Of a stretch of DNA of 64,000 nucleotides, positions 52,592 to 60,506 are shown piece after piece. A program made the translations under genes and the position numbers. A model generated the notes under the pieces. It had not been told where the DNA came from, did no database searches, and worked only from the letters and a program-made list of their open reading frames with translations. Each line of letters begins with the position of its first letter. Within the stretch, counting starts at the first letter, position 1. This DNA is from Pseudomonadales bacterium (GTDB lineage Bacteria; Pseudomonadota; Gammaproteobacteria; Pseudomonadales; Azotimanducaceae): positions 258,249 through 322,248 of the forward strand of contig JACKNX010000004.1 of NCBI GenBank assembly GCA_024234635.1, read 5' to 3'.

Positions 52592-53082
52592 AAGTGCGAG
52601 ACCCTGTTTCTTTTTTGGTCTTCGTGCAGACCGAAAAGGTATGACTGGCAGCGATGGCACCTTCCGTATGCCGGAAGCGATTCCACCGATTCACGCAGCC
52701 ATCATCGACCTCCAGCAAGTGGTTTCGTGTTTCCCACGGTTCATCACCCGAATGTCCTTCGATGCCTTCGTGATCAGGATCGAGACTTTCCGGGTCTCGA
52801 ACATGCCGCGTGACCCTACCGACTTCGATTCAGACGCCACGGGTCTTTACTGTTGCGTGACGAGTGCGAACACTCATCCGTGGCATGGGGAAGCCAGTGT
52901 CGATAGCGAACGGATACGAAGTAATGAGATGACGTAGCGCTTCCTGCACATCTTCTGCGCTACCGGCCATTGGCGCCAGTCTACCCATCGTCGGACTCCT
53001 GTCCAGCCAAGCGCCCGTCGCATGTCCGCCGGACTGGAACCCGTCAACGCAGCCAGGGGGAGCCAGATGGCCGGAGCGGGAC
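52592..53082. other. Intergenic region without supported genes
   Basis: About 490 bp. An open frame at 52641-52937 (98 codons, + strand) and others on the minus strand at 52830-53101 have no recognisable domain, weak ribosome sites and a residue composition rich in Arg and Ser. None is strong enough to call. Short T- and A-rich blocks at 52600-52630 could hold a promoter. Confidence 0.4.
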
Positions 53083-53829
53083 ATGCGCAAGACCGACCCA
53101 TCCTTGCATTCCAGGGTCTTCTATAGGCCCATCGAAGCCGCCATCCGGTGGAGTGGTCTGCTGCGGTTCGAGGCCCGCATCCTCGATGCGATGAACGGCA
53201 AGGTCGTCCCCGAGTTGGATGATTTTCCGAGATGGCCGATGCTGCGCCTCAACGCCGAGCGCATCTTCGATGGACTCAGAAACGGCGAGCTGCCGTATGG
53301 GAGGTCCGGCATCACATCGAACGACCCTGCGCTTCTCGAAGACCCGGATCTCACGATACGGCACGTCGATCTCAAGATGTGGATGACCCGCTTCTATCCG
53401 GATCAGAGACCGACGTTCCTGTTCGACGACATCGAGCGTCGGCTTCATCCGGCGATCGGCATAGATGCCGTGCAGACCTTGCTGGCCGACCGGGAAGCAC
53501 TGAAGGCCAGGCTCGCGGAAATGGAACGCTCCTTCGACGGTCTGCACGAACGGCATCGGGTGCTGTGCCAGCAGATCGAGAGTCGGAGCGCCGCGGAGCA
53601 CGAAGTGTCTCCCAGGAGCGAGGCGACCTACCTCAACATCGTCGGTGGCCTGATGGGCCTGCTGCTCGGAAAATCGCCGAGCGGCAAGCCTTACTCATCG
53701 TTCGAGACCATGGAATCCGTGATCAGCGCACTGCTCGCCCACCACGCGGGCCGCCCCGGCATGGCCGAGCGCACCTTGTGGGCCAAGCTCGCGCAGGCGC
53801 GGCGTCAGGTGGAAGACGCGCCGCGCTGA
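53083..53829 (+). CDS. Hypothetical ICE protein
   Basis: A 248-residue protein of unknown function, located at the start of the ICE module. It has a mixed N-terminal half (about 1-125), a coiled-coil segment (about 128-168: LADREALKARLAEMERSFDGLHERHRVLCQQIES) and a C-terminal part (SEATYLNIVGGLMGLLLGKSPSGKPYSSFETMESVISALLAHHAGRPGMAERTLWAKLAQARRQ) of the kind that recurs as a C-terminal domain in mobile-element proteins. GGAGCGGG precedes the ATG. The stop codon overlaps the first base of the palindrome pair upstream of alpA. Confidence 0.75.
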   Translation: MRKTDPSLHSRVFYRPIEAAIRWSGLLRFEARILDAMNGKVVPELDDFPRWPMLRLNAERIFDGLRNGELPYGRSGITSNDPALLEDPDLTIRHVDLKMWMTRFYPDQRPTFLFDDIERRLHPAIGIDAVQTLLADREALKARLAEMERSFDGLHERHRVLCQQIESRSAAEHEVSPRSEATYLNIVGGLMGLLLGKSPSGKPYSSFETMESVISALLAHHAGRPGMAERTLWAKLAQARRQVEDAPR

Positions 53830-53862
53830 CTGCAATTGCAGTCTCGTGCTCTGCAATTGCAG
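53829..53862. promoter_or_regulatory. Two palindromes CTGCAATTGCAG upstream of alpA
   Basis: ACTGCAATTGCAGT (53829-53842) and CTGCAATTGCAG (53851-53862) share the same perfect 12-bp palindrome. Their centres are 21 bp apart, two turns of the helix, so two dimers would bind on one face. They lie 77 bp before alpA, where a promoter for the alpA-parA operon is expected. Confidence 0.7.
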
Positions 53863-53938
53863 TGACTCTCCCGAAGAGGGTGTATTCAATACGAGGCACT
53901 TTCCGAACAGCGCCGATGAGCGTCGAGGAGTGTCCACC

Positions 53939-54148
53939 ATGTCTTCGCAGAACTTTCCGCAGGCCGAACACCGCATCCTGCGGCGCGCCGAAGTCGAAAC
54001 CAAGACCGGCTTCAAGCGCGCCCACATCTACAGCCTGATGAAGGCTGGCAAGTTTCCCAAGGCGCTGCGCCTGGGCGTGCGCGCCGTGGGCTGGGACTCG
54101 GTCGAGATCGAGCAGTGGATCGCCGACCGTCTCAAAGAACGCGCCTGA
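53939..54148 (+). CDS. alpA: AlpA-family regulator
   Basis: A 69-residue MerR-like wHTH of the AlpA/phage excisionase type: ILRRAEVETKTGFKRAHIYSLMKAGKFPKALRLGVRAVGWDSVEIEQWIADRLKER. Family members activate integrase or act as excision factors. GAGGAG precedes the ATG at 53939; a longer reading frame starting within the palindromes is not likely. The parA gene follows after 40 bp. Confidence 0.9.
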   Translation: MSSQNFPQAEHRILRRAEVETKTGFKRAHIYSLMKAGKFPKALRLGVRAVGWDSVEIEQWIADRLKERA

Positions 54149-54188
54149 CGCTTCCTCTCGATTCATGTCGTTCGACGAGGAGAAGCCC

Positions 54189-55040
54189 ATGCAGGTGGTA
54201 TCCATCATTTCGACCAAGGGCGGCGTGGGCAAGACGACCACGGCAGCCAACCTGGGTGGCTTCGCCGCCGACGCGGGGCTGCGCGTGCTGCTGCTGGACC
54301 TCGACGTTCAGCCCACGTTGTCCAGTTACTTCGAGCTGCGCGAACGCGCGCCCGCCGGCATCTACGAACTGCTGGCCTTCAACGAGCAGAGCCTCGACCG
54401 CCTAGTGTCGCACACCGCGATTCCGGGCCTCGATCTCGTTCTCTCCAACGACGACAAGGGGCAGTTAAACACACTGCTGCTGCATGCACCGGATGGTCGG
54501 CTGCGGCTGCGCAACCTGTTGCCCACCTTCAGCGCGCACTACGACCTGATGCTGATCGACACCCAAGGCGCGCGCAGCGTTCTGCTGGAGATGGCCGTAC
54601 TGGCATCCGACTCGGCGCTATCGCCGGTCACGCCGGAGATCCTGGCCGCCCGCGAGTTCCGGCGCGGCACCCTGCAACTGATGCGGGACATCGCGCCGTA
54701 CCGGCGTCTCGGTATCGAGCCGCCGGAGCTGCGTCTGCTCATCAACCGCGTGCATCCGGTCTCCAGCAATGCACGGCTCATCCAGCAGGCACTGCGCGAT
54801 CTGTTCCACGCCGAACCCGGCATCGCCGTGCTCGATACGAACATCCCCGCCATCGAAGCCTATCCGCGCGCTTCGACCATGGCGCTGCCCGTGCACCGGG
54901 TCGAGTACCGGCGCCCCACGGGGCGCACGACACCCGCCGCCTTCGACACGATGCGCGCGCTCGCCCGCGAACTGCTGCCCGAGTGGGAGTCGGCATTCAC
55001 CCGACTGGAAGCCGGCGTGCATCGGAGGGTCAGAACATGA
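54189..55040 (+). CDS. parA: ParA-family partition ATPase of the ICE
   Basis: A 283-residue deviant-Walker ATPase: KGGVGKTT (10-17), LLLDLDVQPTLSSYF and LMLIDTQGARS, as in ICE Soj/ParA proteins. It stabilises the excised circular ICE with ParB. The ATG at 54189 is preceded by GAGGAG; an in-frame ATG at 54165 has no site. The stop overlaps the start of the HicA-like gene. Confidence 0.93.
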   Translation: MQVVSIISTKGGVGKTTTAANLGGFAADAGLRVLLLDLDVQPTLSSYFELRERAPAGIYELLAFNEQSLDRLVSHTAIPGLDLVLSNDDKGQLNTLLLHAPDGRLRLRNLLPTFSAHYDLMLIDTQGARSVLLEMAVLASDSALSPVTPEILAAREFRRGTLQLMRDIAPYRRLGIEPPELRLLINRVHPVSSNARLIQQALRDLFHAEPGIAVLDTNIPAIEAYPRASTMALPVHRVEYRRPTGRTTPAAFDTMRALARELLPEWESAFTRLEAGVHRRVRT

Positions 55041-55294
55041 CCGTCTCGCGAGCACTCCATCGTGGACACAAACGCCTGAAGCCACTCATCGACTTCGCCA
55101 TCAGAGAGGGCTGGACGGTCGTTCGCACGCCGGGCGGGCACCTGAAATTCACCAAGCAAGGTCTTCCACCGATCTACACCGGCGCGACGGCCGGCGACCA
55201 CCGCGCCGATCGCAACGCGCTCGGACGGCTGCGCCGCGCCGGCCGGATCACCAGCCAGGCCGCCACGACCAGGGAGGCCGGCGCCGATGGCTGA
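55037..55294 (+). CDS. HicA-like small protein in the par operon
   Basis: An 85-residue protein whose middle (KRLKPLIDFAIREGWTVVRTPGGHLKFTKQGLPPIYTGATAGDHRADRNALGRLRRAG) follows the HicA mRNA-interferase fold: GW..VR..GGH..F with the conserved His (H38). No hicB partner is adjacent: the ATG overlaps parA (ATGA) and the end overlaps parB by eight bases. A solitary HicA-like RNA-binding protein tied into the partition operon is more likely than a functional toxin-antitoxin pair. Confidence 0.7.
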   Translation: MTVSRALHRGHKRLKPLIDFAIREGWTVVRTPGGHLKFTKQGLPPIYTGATAGDHRADRNALGRLRRAGRITSQAATTREAGADG

Positions 55295-57014
55295 ACTGAC
55301 CCCAAGGGACATGGCGGCCAAGCTGCTGGCCGACCGATTCGAGCACAGCGGCCCCGTCGCCGATGCGCTCAGTGATCCCATCGCGGATACGCCCATGACG
55401 GTAACGCTGGACCAGCTCCAGCCCTACGACCTCAATCCCCGCGTCACGCGCAATCCCCGCTATGACGAGATCAAGGCCTCGATCCGGGAGCGCGGTCTCG
55501 ATGCTTCGCCGGCGATCACCCGCCGTCCCGGCGAACCGCACTACATCATCCGCAACGGCGGCAACACGAGATTGGCCATCCTGCGCGAACTGTGGAGCGA
55601 AACACGGGACGAACGCTTCTTTCGCATCCCATGCCTGTTCCGGCCCTGGCCCGAACGCGGCGAGATCGTCGCCCTGACCGGGCACCTCGCCGAAAACGAG
55701 CTGCATGGCGGCCTGTCGTTCATCGAACGTGCCCTCGGTATCGAGCAAGCCCGTCAACTCTACGAGCAAGAGTCCGGCCAGGCATTGACGCAGACCGAAC
55801 TCGCACGGCGACTCAGCACCGACGGCTACCCAATTTCCCAGCCCCACATCAGTCGCATGCAGGACGCGGTGCGCTACCTGCTGCCGGCGATTCCCACCGT
55901 ACTCTACGGTGGCCTGGGCCGGCCCCAGGTCGAACGGCTGACGGCCTTGCGCAAGGCGAGCGCTCGGATATGGGAAGCGCGCAGCGCGAGCAAGCGCCTG
56001 ACCGCAGATTTCCAGGCCCTGTTCCACGACGTGCTGGCACTGTTCGACGGTGACGCCGACGGCTTCTCGATCAAGCGCGTGCAGGACGAGCTGATCGGCC
56101 AAATGGCCGAACTGCTGGAAGCAGACTACGACACCCTGACGCTGGAGATCACCGAAACCGAAAACCGGCAGCGCGTACTGATCAGCGAGCCGTCACCGCA
56201 CGTCCCCCGACGTGCCGAAGCACCTGCTCATCCTGAAGTATCTGCATCGCACCCGACCGCACCCAGGCCATTGCCGGCCGTGGCGCAAGCACCGACACCA
56301 CCTGAACCGCCAGAGACACCCGAGGTCGCAGAACCGACACGGGCTCTCACCACGCCGGCGGATTCGCCCGGCACCTTGCAACCACCGGACGACGATCGCG
56401 ACGAACGCCTGCAGGGTCATATCGTGTCGCCGGCGCCGACCACCGAACGCCTCCGATCCATCCAACGGCTGGTCGCCGATCAGATGGGCGACGCGCCGTT
56501 GGACTTCGAGGCCAATGTCCTGCGCGCCATCCCGGTGCAAGCCGGCGGGCTCTATCCGATCTCGGACGTCTGGTACATCGAACCGGGCCTCGACACACCG
56601 GATCGCCTGCGCGTACACATCGCGCAGTTCGCGCGGGAGATTGCCGAAGAAGTCGGACGGGCCGACCACATCGAGTCGGTGGAAGACGGCATCGGCTTCA
56701 TCTGCACCACGAATACCTCGGTGTCCGATACGCAGGCGATGCCGTTCGCCGCTCGCGCCGTTCTGACCTTGCTGCACGCGCTCAGCGCGGGATACCGGCC
56801 GGCTGCCTCCGCAGCCACCACACTCGACGACCTCCGGTTGACCGATGCCTTGGGACCACTGTTGCAGGGCCGCAAGGACGGCAGCAAGGCGCAGGCATCA
56901 CGCCTGAGCGATACCGGCCTGGTCAAGCTCTTTCGCCTCTTGCGGCTCGCGCGCCGGTTGCTGGAACTGGAGGCCGACACGGGTGCGGGCACTGCCACAC
57001 CCAGCGATCCATAG
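55287..57014 (+). CDS. parB: ICE ParB-family protein (PFGI-1 class)
   Basis: A 575-residue ParB-like protein. The N-terminal ParB/Srx-like domain is at about 35-150 (LDQLQPYDLNPRVTRNPRYDEIKASIRERGLDASPAITRR, HYIIRNGGNTRLAIL and ENELHGGLSFIERA), an HTH at about 150-215, a Pro/Thr/Ala-rich linker (about 300-380) and a helical C-terminal domain (about 390-570). This is longer than plasmid ParB and agrees with the ICE type (TIGR03764 from memory). Centromere sites should lie nearby; none could be named with certainty. Confidence 0.9.
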   Translation: MAELTPRDMAAKLLADRFEHSGPVADALSDPIADTPMTVTLDQLQPYDLNPRVTRNPRYDEIKASIRERGLDASPAITRRPGEPHYIIRNGGNTRLAILRELWSETRDERFFRIPCLFRPWPERGEIVALTGHLAENELHGGLSFIERALGIEQARQLYEQESGQALTQTELARRLSTDGYPISQPHISRMQDAVRYLLPAIPTVLYGGLGRPQVERLTALRKASARIWEARSASKRLTADFQALFHDVLALFDGDADGFSIKRVQDELIGQMAELLEADYDTLTLEITETENRQRVLISEPSPHVPRRAEAPAHPEVSASHPTAPRPLPAVAQAPTPPEPPETPEVAEPTRALTTPADSPGTLQPPDDDRDERLQGHIVSPAPTTERLRSIQRLVADQMGDAPLDFEANVLRAIPVQAGGLYPISDVWYIEPGLDTPDRLRVHIAQFAREIAEEVGRADHIESVEDGIGFICTTNTSVSDTQAMPFAARAVLTLLHALSAGYRPAASAATTLDDLRLTDALGPLLQGRKDGSKAQASRLSDTGLVKLFRLLRLARRLLELEADTGAGTATPSDP

Positions 57015-57030
57015 GGCCACGGGAGGCACG

Positions 57031-57591
57031 ATGTCGGCACCGCACCCTCTCAACCAAGCCGTGATCGCCCAAGCGTTGCACGATCTGCGCAATGGTCAGT
57101 TGCGCCGCTGCAAGGCCATGGGGTTCGGCGAGCGGGAACTGGACGCCCTCAAACATCCGGCGCTGGTCAGCGTGCTGATCAACGCCACGGTGTCCTGGTG
57201 TTCGGTGAGGGTGAACCGCGATGTGCTGCAGCGGCTACTGCGCCAGGTGGAGGATGTCGAGAAGGAGATCGCCACCGTCGATCGCATGCTGCGCCTGGGC
57301 GCGAGCACGGAGATGGTCGGCAAGTTCTACGGACTGACCCATCAGGAAGTGGCGCTGCGCCGGGACATCCTCGGCCTGCCCAAACGCAAGGGGCGCCATC
57401 CGGTCTTGACCGAGGCGCAGGAAACCGGATTGTGGGAGCGCTGGAAACCCGCCATCGAGCAGCGCGGCATCGCGCTCGACGACGACATGGCGATGCTCGA
57501 ACTCACACTGGACCTGGCCGAAGACCTCGCCATACCGGCATCCGTCATATGGGCGACCATCCGAAGCTGGATCGACCAGGGATTGGTGTAG
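57031..57591 (+). CDS. DUF2857 family ICE protein
   Basis: A 186-residue protein matching DUF2857, which is found only in ICEs of this class. It contains an HTH-like middle (TVDRMLRLGASTEMVGKFYGLTHQEVALRRDILGLPKRKGRHP, about 82-124), so DNA binding is likely. GGGAGG precedes the ATG at 57031, 16 bp after the parB stop. No direct function is known. Confidence 0.85.
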   Translation: MSAPHPLNQAVIAQALHDLRNGQLRRCKAMGFGERELDALKHPALVSVLINATVSWCSVRVNRDVLQRLLRQVEDVEKEIATVDRMLRLGASTEMVGKFYGLTHQEVALRRDILGLPKRKGRHPVLTEAQETGLWERWKPAIEQRGIALDDDMAMLELTLDLAEDLAIPASVIWATIRSWIDQGLV

Positions 57592-57594
57592 GTC

Positions 57595-58806
57595 ATGGGC
57601 ACCGACCCTCCGCGTCGAACGAGCGGTCCCGTCTCCCTGTCGTCCCTTCTGGACGAGGCCGAACGGCGTCTGCGGCCGCAGCAAGCGGAAACGCATGCGG
57701 CCGACGGATTCCTGTTCAGCGGCAATCGCCACGAGAGCGTGCCGCGCGCGCTGTTCCTGGATCGTCGGCTCACGCCGCTGGAGCGCAACGCCTGGCAGGT
57801 GTTTCGCCTGCTGCTCAACGATGATGGCATCACGGCTTTCCCGACCTACGAGCAGTTGCGTCCCTACCTGGCTTCGATGCCTTGCGCGCCCAAGGCATCC
57901 CACGAGACGGTGGCGCGCGCGCTCACGCTGTTGCGCCTGACGCGCTGGCTCAGCCTGGTACGACGCAGGCGCGACCCGCGCACGGGACGCATTCAGGGCA
58001 ACCTGTATGTGCTGCACGATGAACCGCTGACGCCCTTCGAGGCCATGCAGCTCGACACGGACTATCTCGGTCTGGTCAGCCACGCACTGACACACGCGAG
58101 CAAGGCCGTGCAGCTCGTCGGTGTTCAGACACTCAAGGAGATTGATGAAGACCCGCTGCTCAGCGGCCGAGCCCTGCCCACGCGCCTACAGGTGCTGGCC
58201 CATCGTCTGGCGAGCCAGGGCTGGAGCACTCTCGAAAGTTATCCACAGCGCGAGACCGTTCTGGATTCCGAAGAAGGCCAGGAAACCCTTCTTCGGAACG
58301 ACGAGTCACCGTCTTCGGAATCCGAAGCGGGTCGCAAAGCTGCGTCGGACGACCTTCTTCCGAATCCGAAGCAGGACCGTACTGTACGTAAAGAACGTAT
58401 TGAAAATCATATAGTACGTACAGTACCGCACGCGCGAGAGCAGCTTCGTTTGCCACAGCGCTTCCTCGCCTTGAAAGACGAACAACGGTCGGGAGCGCTG
58501 GTCGCTCTCCGGCAGGTGGACGGCACGCTGCAACAGGCGGTGCTCGACGAATGGGCGACGCGCTGCCAGGCTGGCGGCATCCGCAATCCGGCCGGTTATC
58601 TCTTCGGAGTCATTCAGAAAGCGATCAAGGGAGAGTTCCATGCCTGGGCCACCCGGCCGAAGCAAGAGCCGACCACGATTTCATCGGCGTCCCTGGAATC
58701 ACTGCGCGCACCCGATCGCGACTGGTCTCCTCCTCGGACCGATCACGAGACCGCGAAGCAGCATCTGCGCCGCCTGCAGGATCTGCTCAAGGGAACGCCA
58801 GGGTGA
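57595..58806 (+). CDS. STY4528-type pathogenicity-island replication protein
   Basis: A 403-residue protein that matches the STY4528 family. The N-terminal part (about 45-145: SVPRALFLDRRLTPLERNAWQVFRLLLNDDGITAFPTYEQLRPYL, SHETVARALTLLRLTRWLSLVRRRRDPRTGR) looks like a winged-helix initiator domain. The linker at about 205-285 is Glu/Ser/Arg-rich. The C-terminal part (about 285-400) is helical with GIRNPAGYLFGVIQKAIKGEFHAW. The linker codons hold a DnaA box and repeats, listed as a candidate origin. It begins 3 bp after the DUF2857 stop. Confidence 0.85.
   Translation: MGTDPPRRTSGPVSLSSLLDEAERRLRPQQAETHAADGFLFSGNRHESVPRALFLDRRLTPLERNAWQVFRLLLNDDGITAFPTYEQLRPYLASMPCAPKASHETVARALTLLRLTRWLSLVRRRRDPRTGRIQGNLYVLHDEPLTPFEAMQLDTDYLGLVSHALTHASKAVQLVGVQTLKEIDEDPLLSGRALPTRLQVLAHRLASQGWSTLESYPQRETVLDSEEGQETLLRNDESPSSESEAGRKAASDDLLPNPKQDRTVRKERIENHIVRTVPHAREQLRLPQRFLALKDEQRSGALVALRQVDGTLQQAVLDEWATRCQAGGIRNPAGYLFGVIQKAIKGEFHAWATRPKQEPTTISSASLESLRAPDRDWSPPRTDHETAKQHLRRLQDLLKGTPG
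58239..58426. other. Candidate replication origin inside the STY4528-type gene
   Basis: A perfect DnaA box TTATCCACA (58239-58247) is followed by TTCCGAAGAAGG (58266-58277) and its inverse CCTTCTTCGGAA (58287-58298), then TTCGGAATCCGAAGC (58314-58328) and TTCCGAATCCGAAGC (58358-58372), which are 44 bp apart. Last is a perfect 12-bp inverted repeat, GTACTGTACGTA (58379-58390) and TACGTACAGTAC (58415-58426), around 24 bp that are 75% A+T. All fall in linker codons (about residues 215-277). Confidence 0.55.
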
Positions 58807-59124
58807 TCCGCTGTCGGGTCGGTGTTCAGTGCCGGGTCGAAACCATCGAGCAAGTCGGCGAACATGGCATACGCCGGCAGATGTTCCCCTTATACCAGTG
58901 GTATAGGTCCAAGCAGCGCCATCGTGGGCTGCTGCCTCGACCACGAGAACGATGACCTCGAAAAGCCACGCGGACACCTATTGCGGTGTGGTTCGCCGCC
59001 TCGCGTCGAGAGCCCGGCAAGTGGCACCTCGCAATGGGGTTCCACGTCGATACGCTTTGTTCACTGACAGCCTTCCGGCGCTCGCCGATGCTGGCGACTC
59101 GTTTCCTCACAGCGAGTCGTCCCC
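58807..59124. other. Intergenic region before the PFL_4669 gene
   Basis: This 318-bp gap interrupts the otherwise tightly packed module and must hold a promoter. The main signal is the palindrome at 58891-58905. Between 58914 and 58936 GCAGCGCC and GGGCTGCTGC form an imperfect hairpin. No supported gene on either strand; the overlapping open frames are typical GC-rich shadows. Confidence 0.5.
58891..58905. promoter_or_regulatory. 15-bp palindrome TATACCAGTGGTATA
   Basis: TATACCA and TGGTATA flank one central base. The identical palindrome occurs upstream of topB at 60951-60965. The TATA-type ends could overlap a -10 element. Probably an operator or activator site for an ICE-encoded regulator. 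Confidence 0.65.
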
Positions 59125-59973
59125 ATGGCCAACGAACCCCTGCAACTGAATCTCGGGTCGCTGCGCAGCGCGATGGCGCTGACGCTGCATACGCATCACG
59201 CCTCACGCATCTGGCACGGCCGCGCGCCCGCCGAAGGGCGACCCGGCATCATCGGCTTGAACGGATTCATCTCAATCATGAACAAGCTCAAGCGCGGCGC
59301 CGAGCAGGACGACCCCTACTCGGACTGGTGGATGCTGCGCATCGAGGAGAAGATCACCGACACCAAGGCGCGGTTGCAGATGCTGCGCGAACAGGTCGAT
59401 CAGGCCCTGGCCGACGTTCCGCCGGCACTGAGCGTGGGCGAGAACCTCAACGTGCAGCCGGTCAAGCTGCCGCTGTACGTTTCCTCCCAGCTCGGCTTCA
59501 TGGCGGTCTATCTGCTGGCCGACTACGACGACTTGGCCCGCCGCCTGATCCTGGCGCACCACACGGCGCTGATCGACCGCAGCACGATGGAGCGCTGGCT
59601 CAATGACGGCGCCCACGCGCTGCGCAGCCTGTTTTCCCTGGCCCAGCAGTACAAGTATTCGGGTGCGCAGCGCGACGACTTCGCGGCCAACAACGCCGTG
59701 GCGCGGGCCGCCCGCGAAAAGTACGGCGAACTGCCTCAGGACGTGCTCGAAGGCACGCGCCGATCACGTTTCGCGCCGCCACTGATGCGTCGCACCCCAC
59801 TGACCACCACGCAACGCGAGCCCGCCGAAGCCAGGGCCAGCACACCGGCGGAATCCGCGGATGAACCCGCCGCCGAGGCGACGACCGAAGAACCCGCCCC
59901 AGTCGACAAACCCAAGCGATCGAGAAAGTCCGTCAAGGCGGCCGAATCCACCGATGGAGACGAACCGGCATGA
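59125..59973 (+). CDS. PFL_4669 family ICE protein
   Basis: A 282-residue protein of the PFL_4669 family (TIGR03761, from memory), conserved next to ssb in PFGI-1-class ICEs. The N-terminal three quarters (about 1-215) is conserved, including RSAMALTLHTHHASRIWHGR and GLNGFISIMNKLKRGAEQDDPYSDWWMLRIEEKI. The tail (about 230-282) is Pro/Glu/Ala/Lys-rich and probably unstructured. No enzymatic motif is visible; a DNA-processing accessory role is inferred from its neighbours. Confidence 0.88.
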   Translation: MANEPLQLNLGSLRSAMALTLHTHHASRIWHGRAPAEGRPGIIGLNGFISIMNKLKRGAEQDDPYSDWWMLRIEEKITDTKARLQMLREQVDQALADVPPALSVGENLNVQPVKLPLYVSSQLGFMAVYLLADYDDLARRLILAHHTALIDRSTMERWLNDGAHALRSLFSLAQQYKYSGAQRDDFAANNAVARAAREKYGELPQDVLEGTRRSRFAPPLMRRTPLTTTQREPAEARASTPAESADEPAAEATTEEPAPVDKPKRSRKSVKAAESTDGDEPA

Positions 59974-60506
59974 CCGAGCAATCCGCCGGGGCGTCCCGGC
60001 ATTTCGTTCCTTTGGAACAGCCCGACTTCCTGCGGCTGGAACACGCGGCCTACCTAAAGGGCCTTTTAAGACCTTTTAAGGGTAAGGGGAGTTTGGAGAC
60101 CTGGGCCAACCAGTGTGCGGCGCTGCGCGACGACCTGATCGCACTGGCGCAGCGACGGGTGCTCCCGCAGGCACGCGGCTACCCCTTCAACCTGCTCGGT
60201 GTGCAACTGGCCCAGCAGACGACTGGAGCAGGGACGACCTTCCTGCGTTGGCGCAACCTCGACCGTTCCTGCATGGGTGTCGGGCTGTGGGAGACGCTGC
60301 TCGCCACTCCCTCGACGCCGGCCACGCTGGTCGACGACCTCTACGCGATGGAGGTGCAGCGCATCGTGCTGAACATGCAGATCAGTCTCACGCACAGCAT
60401 CGCCCGTCAGGCCCTGGACTGCGCCGGCAAGATGGCCCGAGCCGAGGCGGCCTACCACCGGCGCGTCCAGGGGCGCGTCATCATCCCCAAGGAGTCCACG
60501 ACATGA
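59970..60506 (+). CDS. DUF3158 family ICE protein
   Basis: A 178-residue protein of DUF3158, found with the neighbouring genes in ICEs of this class. Blocks include YLKGLLRPFKGKGSLETWANQCAALRDDLIALAQRRVLP and TFLRWRNLDRSCMGVGLWE. It overlaps PFL_4669 by four bases and ssb by four, so the three genes are translationally coupled. Function unknown. Confidence 0.87.
   Translation: MTEQSAGASRHFVPLEQPDFLRLEHAAYLKGLLRPFKGKGSLETWANQCAALRDDLIALAQRRVLPQARGYPFNLLGVQLAQQTTGAGTTFLRWRNLDRSCMGVGLWETLLATPSTPATLVDDLYAMEVQRIVLNMQISLTHSIARQALDCAGKMARAEAAYHRRVQGRVIIPKESTT

Noticed and set aside
58986..59606. 206-codon frame overlapping the PFL_4669 gene
   Set aside because: Out-of-frame shadow; the conserved ICE family lies in the other frame.
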